Shown: piece after piece, positions 39,062 through 48,600 of the stretch
Numbering within the stretch: the first letter of the stretch is position 1
How the letters are laid out: every line of letters starts with the position of its first letter
From: Ohtaekwangia koreensis
GTDB taxonomy: Bacteria > Bacteroidota > Bacteroidia > Cytophagales > Cyclobacteriaceae
DNA length: 64,000 bases
Direction: 5' to 3'
Assembly (NCBI RefSeq): GCF_900167975.1
Contig: NZ_FUZU01000003.1
Coordinates: 372,001-436,000 of the forward strand
Position numbers and translations under genes: made by a program
Notes under the pieces: model-generated
The model's database searches: none
Told to the model about the DNA's origin: nothing
The model's input: only the letters and a program-made list of their open reading frames with translations

Positions 39062-39165
39062 GTGTACAAATCTGGTGGTAATTGTACCGCGTAAAAACGG
39101 CATTCTGGGTAATAACGTGTTTTCTAATCTTTTGATTGAGCGATTGAAGAATTAATCTTCATCCC

Positions 39166-39726
39166 TTATGATTCCATTCGCTTGCGGGCTTCGATACACC
39201 ATAACAATTCACTTACAAATCCTTTCGCACGCTTATCAAGTACAGCTTTATCTTTTGCATTGCCTTGTTCATCCAGCAACTCCTGCGCTTTCGGAACAGG
39301 AAACATGGCAGGAACTACCCAAGCCCGAATTTTCCACAGCGAAAATTGCAATGAAGTAATTACTTGTGTTCCGCCAAACGAGCCATCGGATACAGTAGAT
39401 ATAGCGATTGGTTTCCGATGCCAGTCCTTGTATAGAAGGTCCGTTACGTTTTTTATACTGGCCGGATAGCCACCGTTGTATTCCGGTGTAACAATGATAA
39501 CTCCATCAGACTTCCGGATCTTGTCGGCAAACTCCAATGTCTGCGGAAGTGGATTCTCCTGGTGATCCAGTCGTTCGTGAAATACAGGGAACTGGTATTC
39601 ATTCAAGTCCAGAATCTCAACTGTTCCGAGCCCGTTTTCAAGTATATAGTTTCGGAAATATAGGGCTACGCGATGGCTGATGCGACCGGTACGAACACTG
39701 GCAGAAATTACGGATATATGCGGCAT
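39166..39726 (-). CDS. NADPH-dependent FMN reductase family protein
   Basis: A 186-residue flavodoxin-fold protein. The N-terminal phosphate-binding loop is SASVRTGRISHRVA and the family signature TPEYNGGYPASIKNVTDLLY lies at about residues 83-102; both contact FMN. Members reduce quinones, azo dyes, chromate or free flavin with NADPH; the substrate here is not predictable. It is the third of three close minus-strand genes (RidA, Gre-like, this one), with 59 bases before it. Cytoplasmic. Confidence 0.9.
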   Translation of the reverse strand: MPHISVISASVRTGRISHRVALYFRNYILENGLGTVEILDLNEYQFPVFHERLDHQENPLPQTLEFADKIRKSDGVIIVTPEYNGGYPASIKNVTDLLYKDWHRKPIAISTVSDGSFGGTQVITSLQFSLWKIRAWVVPAMFPVPKAQELLDEQGNAKDKAVLDKRAKGFVSELLWCIEARKRMES

Positions 39727-39785
39727 ACAATGTCAGGCTTTTAAAATATATACTTCTATAGTGATGATGAAATGGATTCTACGGT

Positions 39786-40238
39786 CTACTCAATACGTTG
39801 TATTTCGTATACTTTGTTGTTAAAGTTAAATGTATCTTTCACCTTTAGCCCCAACAGCTTTGTACCAATGGGTGATGCCGTTGATATAGCAAAAAAAGAT
39901 TCATCATTTACCTTCAGCAGTCCAGCACTGATGGATATATAGAAGTTTCCCTGATTGGTTCGTACCAGGCAGCCCGGCTGCACCACATCAGTTTGTACCA
40001 CGGTCTCCATCTGACTGATAGTCTGCTTTAGTTTTACAGCTTCATTCAGCTGCACGCTATACTTCTCCATCTCCAGCTGCATCATAGCGCGGCCGGTTTC
40101 ATATTTATCGCCTACACTACTTTTTGTTTCTTCATCGGCAGATACCTGCAAGGCTTCCATTGCTTTCTGTGTTGTTTCTATCCGTTGATCAACATAGGCG
40201 TGGCAAAGCTTATATAGCTTTGATTTGAGTTCACTCAT
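39786..40238 (-). CDS. GreA/GreB-like protein
   Basis: A 150-residue protein built like a Gre transcript-cleavage factor: an N-terminal helical hairpin (about 1-75, including GDKYETGRAMMQLEMEKYSVQL) and a C-terminal FKBP-like beta-domain (VVQPGCLVRTNQGNFYIS, then AISTASPIGTKLLGLKVKDTF). The hairpin tip lacks the clear DLSEN acidic motif that GreA uses to place the catalytic metal in RNA polymerase, having SSVGDKY instead, so it may bind the secondary channel without stimulating cleavage. Similar Bacteroidota proteins are often mislabelled 3-oxoacyl-ACP synthase, for which nothing here speaks. It follows the RidA gene by 28 bases. Confidence 0.75.
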   Translation of the reverse strand: MSELKSKLYKLCHAYVDQRIETTQKAMEALQVSADEETKSSVGDKYETGRAMMQLEMEKYSVQLNEAVKLKQTISQMETVVQTDVVQPGCLVRTNQGNFYISISAGLLKVNDESFFAISTASPIGTKLLGLKVKDTFNFNNKVYEIQRIE

Positions 40239-40266
40239 GCGTTTAAAAAATATAGTCTGTTTAAAA

Positions 40267-40650
40267 TTAACTTTTGATGGCGGTCACTTCTATCTCCACA
40301 AGGTAATCCGGATCGATCAATGAACTGATCTCGATCATCGAGGTAGCAGGTTTGATCTGCTGAAAGAACTCGCCATGTGCTTTTCCGATAGACTCCCATT
40401 GTGATATATCCGTTACAAACATACGGGTGCGCACAACATCCTGTAACGTAAACCCTGCCTGTTGTAAAACTCTTTCTATCTTCTCCAGAATAAATTTTGT
40501 CTGCTGGTAAAAACTTCCTTTACCAACCACACCATTCTCATCGGTGGCTACCGTTCCTGAAATTTCAAGATGATTACCAACCAACACAGCCCGGGAGTAC
40601 CCGACAATATCTTCCCATTTGGCACCAGAAGAGAAATTTTTTCGTTGCAT
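40267..40650 (-). CDS. RidA family protein (YjgF/YER057c/UK114)
   Basis: A 127-residue protein of the trimeric RidA fold, members of which hydrolyse reactive enamines and imines to ketones. Landmarks: GYSRAVLVGNHLEISGT at the start, FILEKIERVLQQAGFTLQDVVRTRMFVTD in the middle (the Arg of RTRMFV aligns with the catalytic arginine), and IEISSLIDPDYLVEIEVTAI at the end. The N-terminal GYSR in place of PYSQ suggests one of the non-archetypal subfamilies. It is divergent from the E1-like gene, with just 26 bases between the two start codons, and is the first gene of a run with the Gre-like and FMN-reductase genes. Confidence 0.9.
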   Translation of the reverse strand: MQRKNFSSGAKWEDIVGYSRAVLVGNHLEISGTVATDENGVVGKGSFYQQTKFILEKIERVLQQAGFTLQDVVRTRMFVTDISQWESIGKAHGEFFQQIKPATSMIEISSLIDPDYLVEIEVTAIKS

Positions 40651-40670
40651 TTGTGTGTATCGTATTTTTG
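40640..40670 (+). promoter_or_regulatory. Promoter of the E1-like/rhodanese gene, probably leaderless
   Basis: TTTC (40640-40643), 19 bases, TATTTTTG (40663-40670): a one-mismatch fit to TTTG-N19-TANNTTTG. The ATG at 40677 follows six bases after the -7 element, the same geometry as at the LRR gene, and the upstream element lies inside the divergent RidA gene. Confidence 0.5.
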
Positions 40671-40676
40671 AATTGA

Positions 40677-41834
40677 ATGAGCAAGTTAACGAACGAAGAT
40701 CATAAACGGTATAGCCGCCACCTTGTGTTACAAGAATTTGGTGTGAACGGCCAGATAAAATTAAAAGATGCTAAAGTATTGGTGGTGGGTGCCGGAGGCC
40801 TTGGCTCTCCTGCCCTGCTCTATCTCGCGGCTGCTGGCATTGGTACACTGGGGATTGTAGATGCCGATACTCTTGATCTTTCTAATTTGCAGCGCCAGGT
40901 ATTATATACTGAAGGTGATGTCGGAAAAAAGAAAGCGCTGGCGGCAGTATCGCGATTGAAGGCACTGAACTCTGCCATTCAACTCCAGGGCTATGCTTTT
41001 TCCTTGCAGGCTTCCAATGCGTTGGATATAATCCGTGAATATGATGTTGTGCTGGATGGTACGGATAATTTTCCGGCACGCTATCTGATCAACGATGCCT
41101 GCGTATTACTCAACAAACCTTTTGTGTATGGATCGATCCTGAAGTTTGAAGGTCAGGTTGCGGTCTTTAATCATTTGAAAAATGACGGAAGCTTCAGTGC
41201 GAACTACCGCGATCTCTTTCCAGAGCCACCAGATCCTGCGAGCACGCCTAATTGTGAACAAGCAGGTGTGTTGGGTGTGTTGCCAGGCATGATTGGTTGC
41301 ATGCAAGCCAATGAAGTTATCAAGATCGTTGCAGGCATTGGCGAACCACTCGCGGATAAACTTTTATTGTTCGATAGCACTACGATGCAGCAGAATATCA
41401 TCACCATTCCAAACCGGCAGGCACACGCTACTATAAAACATTTAGTGGATTATGATGAATTTTGTGGTATAAATGGATGGAAAAATAAATCTTTGAACCT
41501 TAATCAAGAGAATACAATGAAAGAAGTAACGGTACAAGAGTTAAAAGAACTCATCGACTCCAAAGCAGATTTTCAATTAATCGATGTACGCGAGCCACAT
41601 GAATTCGATATCTGCAATATTGATGGTGAGTTGATCCCACAAGCAGACGTTCCGCACAGCATCGATAGAATCTCAAAAGATAAACAAGTGGTCGTCCATT
41701 GCCGCAGTGGTGCACGCAGTGGTAACATGGTACAGTGGCTTGAAAAAAATCATGGATTCACCAATCTATATAATCTCAAAGGTGGCATCCTCGCGTGGGC
41801 AAAAGAGATCGATCCTTCCATGCCTACATATTAG
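40677..41834 (+). CDS. ThiF/MoeB-type E1-like adenylyltransferase with C-terminal rhodanese domain
   Basis: A 385-residue fusion. Residues about 5-250 are a ThiF/MoeB/HesA domain: KVLVVGAGGLGSPALLYLAAAG (nucleotide loop), DLSNLQRQVLYTEGDVGKKK, and LDGTDNFPARYLINDAC. Residues about 285-385 are a rhodanese domain whose active-site loop is VVHCRSGARSG. Such proteins adenylate the C-terminal Gly of a sulfur-carrier protein (MoaD or ThiS) and deliver sulfur to it. The zinc-binding CxxC pair found in MoeB is missing: the segment reads NYRDLFPEPPDP, and the second CxxC is also absent. No moa or thi genes are nearby, so the carrier is unknown. A strong hairpin terminator follows. Confidence 0.9.
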   Translation: MSKLTNEDHKRYSRHLVLQEFGVNGQIKLKDAKVLVVGAGGLGSPALLYLAAAGIGTLGIVDADTLDLSNLQRQVLYTEGDVGKKKALAAVSRLKALNSAIQLQGYAFSLQASNALDIIREYDVVLDGTDNFPARYLINDACVLLNKPFVYGSILKFEGQVAVFNHLKNDGSFSANYRDLFPEPPDPASTPNCEQAGVLGVLPGMIGCMQANEVIKIVAGIGEPLADKLLLFDSTTMQQNIITIPNRQAHATIKHLVDYDEFCGINGWKNKSLNLNQENTMKEVTVQELKELIDSKADFQLIDVREPHEFDICNIDGELIPQADVPHSIDRISKDKQVVVHCRSGARSGNMVQWLEKNHGFTNLYNLKGGILAWAKEIDPSMPTY

Positions 41835-41874
41835 TAGCGATTTAAAAGATTGATCACAGGTATAAAGCTCAAGA

Positions 41875-41918
41875 TTAAAAAGAGTAATCGCTATATCTAT
41901 AGTCGTTACTCTTTTTAA
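41875..41918. terminator. Bidirectional intrinsic terminator
   Basis: A 13-bp perfect inverted repeat (TTAAAAAGAGTAA at 41875-41887 and its complement at 41906-41918) with a further CTATA/TATAG inner pairing and T5/A5 runs at the outer edges. It separates the convergent E1-like gene and the sensor kinase gene at 42036. Confidence 0.85.
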
Positions 41919-42035
41919 CCTTCATAACTATTACCGGAGATTTACTATATTTTTCCAGGCAACCTGAATCGTTATCGAAGAATTGCCACTGTAGCTTCCT
42001 GGCTATAGTGTGAAAGACGTTTGAATTTCGCTGAT

Positions 42036-45000
42036 TCAAAAGATTGAAAGGTCGGGCTTTTTAAAAAGCACTTCAAAGGTTGTTCCAATATCAACTTCGC
42101 TTTGAACTTTAATCTTTCCACCCAATGCTGACATTTGAGTTTGTGCCAGGTGAAGTCCCCGTCCTTTACCATCAATGTGCAGGTGAAACCTGGCATAAAG
42201 CGTAAAGAGCTTATCCTTGTTTTTTTGTAAATCAATTCCTAAGCCATTATCAGAAATGATAAGAGAGATATAGTCATTTGCATTTACCGCAGTTATTTTA
42301 ATATCAGGAACTCGGTCAGGATGTCGGAATTTAATTGAATTACCTAACAAGTTAAATAACACGCTTTCAAGATAAACTTTGGAAGTAATGATTGATTGAA
42401 TTTCTGAAAAGTCGGTGCTGATAATTGCATTTGCATTCTTGATTTCTTTTTCAAGATCTGAAATCACTTTACTGGTTATCTTTTCCAGATCGAGTTCTTC
42501 TAATTGACTCGGTGTGTTTTTGATCTGTAATATCTGATTGAGATCGGAAACTACGGAATCAATCTCCTCCGCAGTAAAAACCAGTTTATCAGTTATTGTC
42601 TTCACCTCATGAGGAACATTTTCAGTCAGGTTCAAAATGTTACCAAGCCCCAATATCCTGGCAACAGGTCCTCGCAGATTATGTGCAGTAACAAAAGCGA
42701 ATTGCTCAAGCTGATGGTTGTATTCTACCAGTTCTTTCGTTCTCCTGCTTACCTCTTCTTCAAGGGTTTCATTTCTATGCTTTATCTCTCTATTTCGATT
42801 CTCAATTGTAATCTTGGCATCGTAAAGTTGATAATTCTGTTGTGATAGTTCTTCGTTAACGTTAATCAGTTCCTTCGTTTTTTCTGTAACAACTTCCTCC
42901 AACGCAATTTTTTGTTTTTTTATCCTTCGTATATTGAGTTGTATAACGCTATATAGTAAGGCAAAAAATGAAACTATATAGAGAAGATAACCCAGTGCTG
43001 TTCTATACCACGGTGGGGCTATTCTAAAAGTAAATGAAGCCGGTTCACTGACAACTCCATATATATTTTTTGCTCTGACATAAAAAGTATAGTTTCCTTC
43101 AGGCAAATTGGTAAAAAACGCTTCCTTGATGAGGGTCCAGTCTGACCACTTATTTTCAAAACCATCCATTTTATACTGGTATAGGTTTTTATCGGTATCC
43201 TCAAAAAATGAACAAAGAAACTCGAACTTGAAGTTGTTAAAAGCAAAGGGCAAAGTATGAGTTGATTCTTTTTCAGGATGCTGATAAATTAAAGAATCCC
43301 GGGTCCATACTTTCTGAATAGACAGCTGTATCGGGTCGTTATAAAAATATTTCTGGTTCGGGTTATAGCTATACACTTTCCAATTATTCCCGATCCATAC
43401 TTCCCCCGAATTGCCAACAAGTATTGGAGCATCTACATCTAGTCTTAAATCCCGAAAAGGAGTGGCAATTTTATTGAATGGTGTTAGTAGCAGTTTGAAG
43501 TTTCCGTCTGACTGTTTTTTTAAAACCCCTGCTGTTTCGTTTTTGTGTGCGTGAGCTCCCCAAAAATAAATATCACCTTCCGGACTTTCTGTAAAACTAT
43601 AGATACAAAATCCTTTCCCCAATGCCTTGTTATACTTCTCCTGAGACTCAAATCGGTCACTGTTTTTGTTATACCGATATATTCCATCAACAGTAGCTGC
43701 AACAACTTCTCCATTCAAACGATAAATCCTGTTATTGAGGTTTGACGGCAATCCGTTTGGTTTGCCATAAAAAGTGCGGGAGACCACGGAATCCATCTGC
43801 TCATTTAACTGTAGCTTCCAAATGCCTTTGTTGTAATGACTGATCCAGATATTTCCTTCCTCATCCTCCTGTATATAGCGCGTCTCCTCTTCAAACCCCT
43901 TTATTTTCTTCTTGCTCCATTCATTTCCTTTTTGCTGCAGCAACCAGATACCGTTATAATAAGTACCCAGAATGATCCTGTCAGAATGCTTTCTAAGCTC
44001 ACACATTGACATTACCCATTCATGTCCAAGGATCTTCGTTACCTTCTTGCCTTGTAGCTCGAACACGCCCGATTCATTCATTACGTAGAGCTTGTCCTGA
44101 AAATTGTAAAAATTCCATGCACCACCTTCTGTCCCTTGCAGTAAAGTAAAAGTATTTCTGTTTTCCTGGTATAAAATTCCCTTATCGGTTCCTATATATT
44201 GATCACTTCCTTTTCTTCCCAGGGAGAGGACAAAGCCCTCCAAACCATTTTCACTGTCGTAATAGGAAAGCTGAGAACTGGATATAACCTGGAGAATTTT
44301 CGAATCACCATTTACCCAAAGATTATGTTGCTTATCTTCAAAGAGATATCCCCATAACATAAGGTCATCTTTATATATACTGTAATGTAATTTTCCCTCC
44401 GTGCTAAAAAAAAGGATTCCCTTCCCGATATGAATTGCAATATTGCCATTGTCAAGGCAGGCCATACTCTGGATTTTCAGGTTTTTCAAATTCTGGTTGA
44501 GTTGTTCGGAAAAAACCTTCCACTGTTCCGGGTGTTTTTCATCAACGAGCCAGACCTGATTTTTATCATCCAGCACCAGGAAACTGTCAGGGCCATAATC
44601 CGTAACCCATTTATATACCATTCCCTTTATTTTCCTGAAATAAGGTGCAGTCTCAAATCCATCATTTTTGTATCGATGTAACCCATTATCTTTTTGAATA
44701 TATAGGTTGTTGGGATTCTGAATCATTCCCTGACTCAGGGTATGCAAAATTTTGAAATGGCCATCGTTATAAACATAGACGTGATTTTCACCTCGAAAAA
44801 AAACCTTGTTGTCAATGACTCTGATCCAGGTAATCGCCATGTTCTGTTTACAGGAGTCAGGCAGTTTTGAAAGCAACGAATGGTATTCATACCTTTCGTT
44901 GGCCTTGCGTTGGAAATAACCCAGATCATAGTCAGACGCGATGTAAACTTTACCTGCGGAATCAATGTCAACTGCATATATAGCCTCTTTGTCTGGTAGT

Positions 45001-45206
45001 GACAGAAGATCCCAACGGTTACCATCATACTTGAGCACACCTTCTGTGTTAGCAATATAAATAGTGCCTTGCTTATCCTGACGCACAGCCCAATTCTGAC
45101 TGGCTCCTTGATAAACCTCTATGGGATAATTTTGCACGAATAGTTGCTGCCCTCTGATAAGAAAACAGGTAAAAGAAAATAAGCAAGTAATTATCAGATA
45201 GCGCAT
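42036..45206 (-). CDS. Beta-propeller/Y_Y_Y sensor histidine kinase
   Basis: A 1056-residue membrane kinase. Signal MRYLIITCLFSFTCFLIRG, then a periplasmic sensor of two-component-regulator propeller repeats (about 25-640; e.g. QGTIYIANTEGVLKYDGNRW, GNIWISHYNKGIWKL), a Y_Y_Y domain (about 650-730), one membrane helix (ALGYLLYIVSFFALLYSVI), a coiled coil, a DHp domain with TAHNLRGPVARILGL (phosphoacceptor His842) and an HATPase domain with the N box LLGNSIKF, DNGLGID and GRGLHLAQ. Unlike the hybrid kinases common in Bacteroides it has no receiver or DNA-binding domain, so it needs a separate response regulator. It is divergent from a paralogue at 45667-48738 with a very similar sensor but a different kinase core. 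Ligand unknown. Confidence 0.92.
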   Translation of the reverse strand: MRYLIITCLFSFTCFLIRGQQLFVQNYPIEVYQGASQNWAVRQDKQGTIYIANTEGVLKYDGNRWDLLSLPDKEAIYAVDIDSAGKVYIASDYDLGYFQRKANERYEYHSLLSKLPDSCKQNMAITWIRVIDNKVFFRGENHVYVYNDGHFKILHTLSQGMIQNPNNLYIQKDNGLHRYKNDGFETAPYFRKIKGMVYKWVTDYGPDSFLVLDDKNQVWLVDEKHPEQWKVFSEQLNQNLKNLKIQSMACLDNGNIAIHIGKGILFFSTEGKLHYSIYKDDLMLWGYLFEDKQHNLWVNGDSKILQVISSSQLSYYDSENGLEGFVLSLGRKGSDQYIGTDKGILYQENRNTFTLLQGTEGGAWNFYNFQDKLYVMNESGVFELQGKKVTKILGHEWVMSMCELRKHSDRIILGTYYNGIWLLQQKGNEWSKKKIKGFEEETRYIQEDEEGNIWISHYNKGIWKLQLNEQMDSVVSRTFYGKPNGLPSNLNNRIYRLNGEVVAATVDGIYRYNKNSDRFESQEKYNKALGKGFCIYSFTESPEGDIYFWGAHAHKNETAGVLKKQSDGNFKLLLTPFNKIATPFRDLRLDVDAPILVGNSGEVWIGNNWKVYSYNPNQKYFYNDPIQLSIQKVWTRDSLIYQHPEKESTHTLPFAFNNFKFEFLCSFFEDTDKNLYQYKMDGFENKWSDWTLIKEAFFTNLPEGNYTFYVRAKNIYGVVSEPASFTFRIAPPWYRTALGYLLYIVSFFALLYSVIQLNIRRIKKQKIALEEVVTEKTKELINVNEELSQQNYQLYDAKITIENRNREIKHRNETLEEEVSRRTKELVEYNHQLEQFAFVTAHNLRGPVARILGLGNILNLTENVPHEVKTITDKLVFTAEEIDSVVSDLNQILQIKNTPSQLEELDLEKITSKVISDLEKEIKNANAIISTDFSEIQSIITSKVYLESVLFNLLGNSIKFRHPDRVPDIKITAVNANDYISLIISDNGLGIDLQKNKDKLFTLYARFHLHIDGKGRGLHLAQTQMSALGGKIKVQSEVDIGTTFEVLFKKPDLSIF

Positions 45207-45666
45207 TTAATTCCTGCGTCAGTTTGTTGATTTTGAAAGTCTAAAAGTAAGGCTCAGCACTGAGCCTGATAATAGCACGACCATACCCATACATACAGCC
45301 TCGTTTTTTTTGGGGGATATATTTTAGTTGCTGTATGTATTCTTTGGGTGACTTAAAAATTGTTCGAATTTATAGTAATCCATCCATCCATGAAATAAAG
45401 AGAATACGGACGGAAGCATCTATATTTTCACTGATAAAAAATGGTTTCTCTACTCATTATGTTCTCAGTAAAAATACGGAGCCTCTTAGGTCATTTTTAC
45501 CGATTCATTAGGTTACCACTTTTAATACTTTTGATATAATCCGATATCCAACCGATCTGAATGATTCAGATAATCTGATTTACCAAATAGAAGACCAATG
45601 AAATACACGGGGATGTTGAACATCACAGCAAGTTAATCGCAATTTCTAATTATTGATGCATAGTAT
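45207..45666. promoter_or_regulatory. 460-bp divergent promoter region between paralogous sensor kinases
   Basis: No gene is supported here. It holds a 7-bp hairpin AGGCTCA-GCAC-TGAGCCT (45250-45267), an 11-bp inverted repeat ATACATACAGC / GCTGTATGTAT (45289-45299 and 45330-45340) with 30 bases between, a T8G5 run in the loop, and a TACTTTTG -7-like element (45526-45533) for the plus-strand kinase. The repeats may be operators shared by both kinases; that is inference. Confidence 0.45.
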
Positions 45667-48600
45667 ATGAAGTTCTATATATCTGTTATCCTGCTTATCG
45701 CTGGCTGCTACAAAATAAACGGACAGCAACTTTTAATACAGAAATATCCCATAGAGGTATATCAGGCTTCTACTCAAAACTGGCGTATGGTGCAAGATCA
45801 CCAAGGCACACTTTATTTTGCCAATACAAATGGGGTGCTCATATTTGATGGCATTCATTGGCAACTGATCGCACTACCTGGCAAAGCTTATCTCCGATCG
45901 CTTGATATTCATCAAGATGGCAAAGTATATGTTGGAGCAGATCGAGAATTTGGATATCTCGAAAGAACAGGTAAGGGCAATTTTAAATACGTTTCATTCA
46001 TGCCGTTACTCCCGGAAACGAGAAGACATGATGTAAAAAATATAAGCGATGTAGAGGTTTGGGGTGAAACAGTCTTATTTAGTGATGATGAACATGCCTA
46101 TATATACCGAAACGGCAAAATTGATTTTTTGAATAAAACGGGGTTGTGGTTTTATCAATTGGGAGATTCGGTGTATACGATAAGAGATGAACAGTCTACG
46201 CTTTACGTATATAGGAACAATGCGTTTGTGGAAACAGGTTTAAATCTGAATATCAACATCACCCTGATAACAAGTTATAAAGGGAATCTCTTGATGATGG
46301 ATGATAAAAATCAGATATGGGTCGTGGATCCAGGCGCAGCCTCTAAAGACAAAATGTCTGTTCTTTCCGAAAATCTTAATGCAAGTTTGAAAGAACTTTC
46401 TATAATAAATATTCGCCCGCTATACGATGGAAGGTTTGCCATTCTCACGGATCGTGAGATTATTATTGTTGATCTGAATGGTAAAGTTCTCTACAGGGTA
46501 ACCCAGTCAATGCTTGACGATAGTAATTTACAGAATACTATACTATATGAAGATGCCCAACACAACCTCTGGTTTACAACAGACGAATTTATAGGTTTAA
46601 TCATTACAAGTTCTCCGCTCGCCTATTTTGATAAAACGAATGGTTTTCATGGAGTCATATATTGTTTAGAAGAGCAAGATGGACAACAATACACCGGTAC
46701 AAGTACTGGACTGTATCACCAAATGGACGGAGGTGAATTTGAGTTAATTCCGGGAGTGGAGGGGCCCATTTGGACTATTTATAAATCAGACGATCATCTT
46801 TACGTAGCATATGACAGCGGTGTCTTCGAGGTAATGGGACGAAAGGCTACTAAAATAATATCACATGAATATCCTCAGACACTATATGCTCCTAACAAAC
46901 ATCGTGACTGTTTGATTATGAGCAGTTATAATTCAGGTCTCTGGTTGCTGAAAAAAAACAACACCGTGTGGACGAAGCATAAAATAAGAGGCTTTGAAGA
47001 AGAAACCAGGTATATCCAGGAAGATGACAAGGGTAATGTATGGATTTCGCATGAAGGGAAAGGCATTTGGAAACTACAGTTAAATGAAGCGATGGACGCT
47101 GTCATTTCTAAAAAGCTCTATACAACATCCCATCAACTTCCTTCCAGTCTCAACAACAGTATCTTTAAATTAAGCGATCAGAAAATCATTGCTGCAACGC
47201 AAGATGGTATATATTCTTACAATGAATCTAAAGATGTCTTTGAACCAGATTATCGTTTTCAAAAGGCGCTACAAGGTATTACTATTTATTCATTGGCTGA
47301 GGGTGAGGACGGTCAGATTTATTTTAGGGGAAATGACCACGTGAAAGAGATTGCTGGCGTACTGACAAAAGAAATTAACGGAACGTACTCAGCTTTACTC
47401 ACGCCCTTTAATAAGATCACATGGGGCGATTCAGACGGGATCTTAATGGCTACGCAGCAAGGAGCATGGTTCGGTAATAATAGCAGGATTATAACGTATA
47501 ATCCTAAACAAAAAACACACTACCAGCAACCTCTCCAACCTATTATCAAAAAAGTAATAGCAGCTGATTCTATTATTTATGTAAATGGCACTACGCGTCA
47601 GACCGCAAGCATTCCTTACTCGTGGAATAGCATCTTGTTTGACTTTGATGTGATGTACTATGAAGATGCTGAAAAGAATGAATTTCAATATAAGCTACTC
47701 GGTTTCGATAAAGAATGGTCTGCCTGGACTAATGCGAGAGAAGCGCACTTTACGAATTTGCCGGAGGGTGACTATACATTTGTAGTACGTGCCCGGAATA
47801 TTTATAAAAATAAGAGTCGAATTGCAAGCATGACATTTCATATAGATCCGCCCGTTTATAGAACATTGTGGGCCTATATAGTATACTTGATACTGGTTGT
47901 CGTCATTTTTACGGTTCTGTTGTACTGGCTTATTAATCTCAAGACAAAACGGGTGAACAGACAAAAGGAAATCCTCAAAAAGGAGGTCGATGAAAAGACC
48001 AGGGAACTATTGGCAATGAATGAGGAAGTAAAAAGTCAGGCCGAAGTTCTTAAAGCTTCAAACTACACCAAGGATAAATTATTTTCGATCATCTCCCACG
48101 ACATGCGCGGGCCTATACATCAGGTTCGGGAGATATTCAACATGATTGAATCGGGATATATATCACCGGATGAATTTAGAACGCAACTCATGCCTGATCT
48201 TAAAGAACGGGTTACGTATGTAGCTACACTTACCGACAACTTGTTACACTGGGCAAAAGGACAGATGGAGGGTATACAGGTTAAACCATCTGTGTTTAAT
48301 CTTTTAAATGTCATTGATGAAAATATTAATTTACTAAGCGCGCAAGCGTTGAAAAAATCTATCAACCTGACTTCAGGCTCGCAAAAGTCTCTTGACGTCT
48401 ATGCCGATAAGGATATGATAAAACTTGTAATCCGCAATCTCATCAGCAATGCGATTAAATTTACTCCTGAATACGGTACGATTGAAGTAAACACGAGAGC
48501 AGAGAAAAGATATACCTACATATCGGTGCGCGATACGGGGACGGGTCTTTCCCCTGAAGATATCGGTAAAATCCTGGACAAAGAATACTTTACAACGTAC

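Noticed and set aside
45207-45666. Small RNA or tRNA gene in the 460-bp gap between the sensor kinases
   Set aside because: No cloverleaf, no conserved RNA motif and no terminator placed behind a promoter was found; only the inverted repeats are supported.
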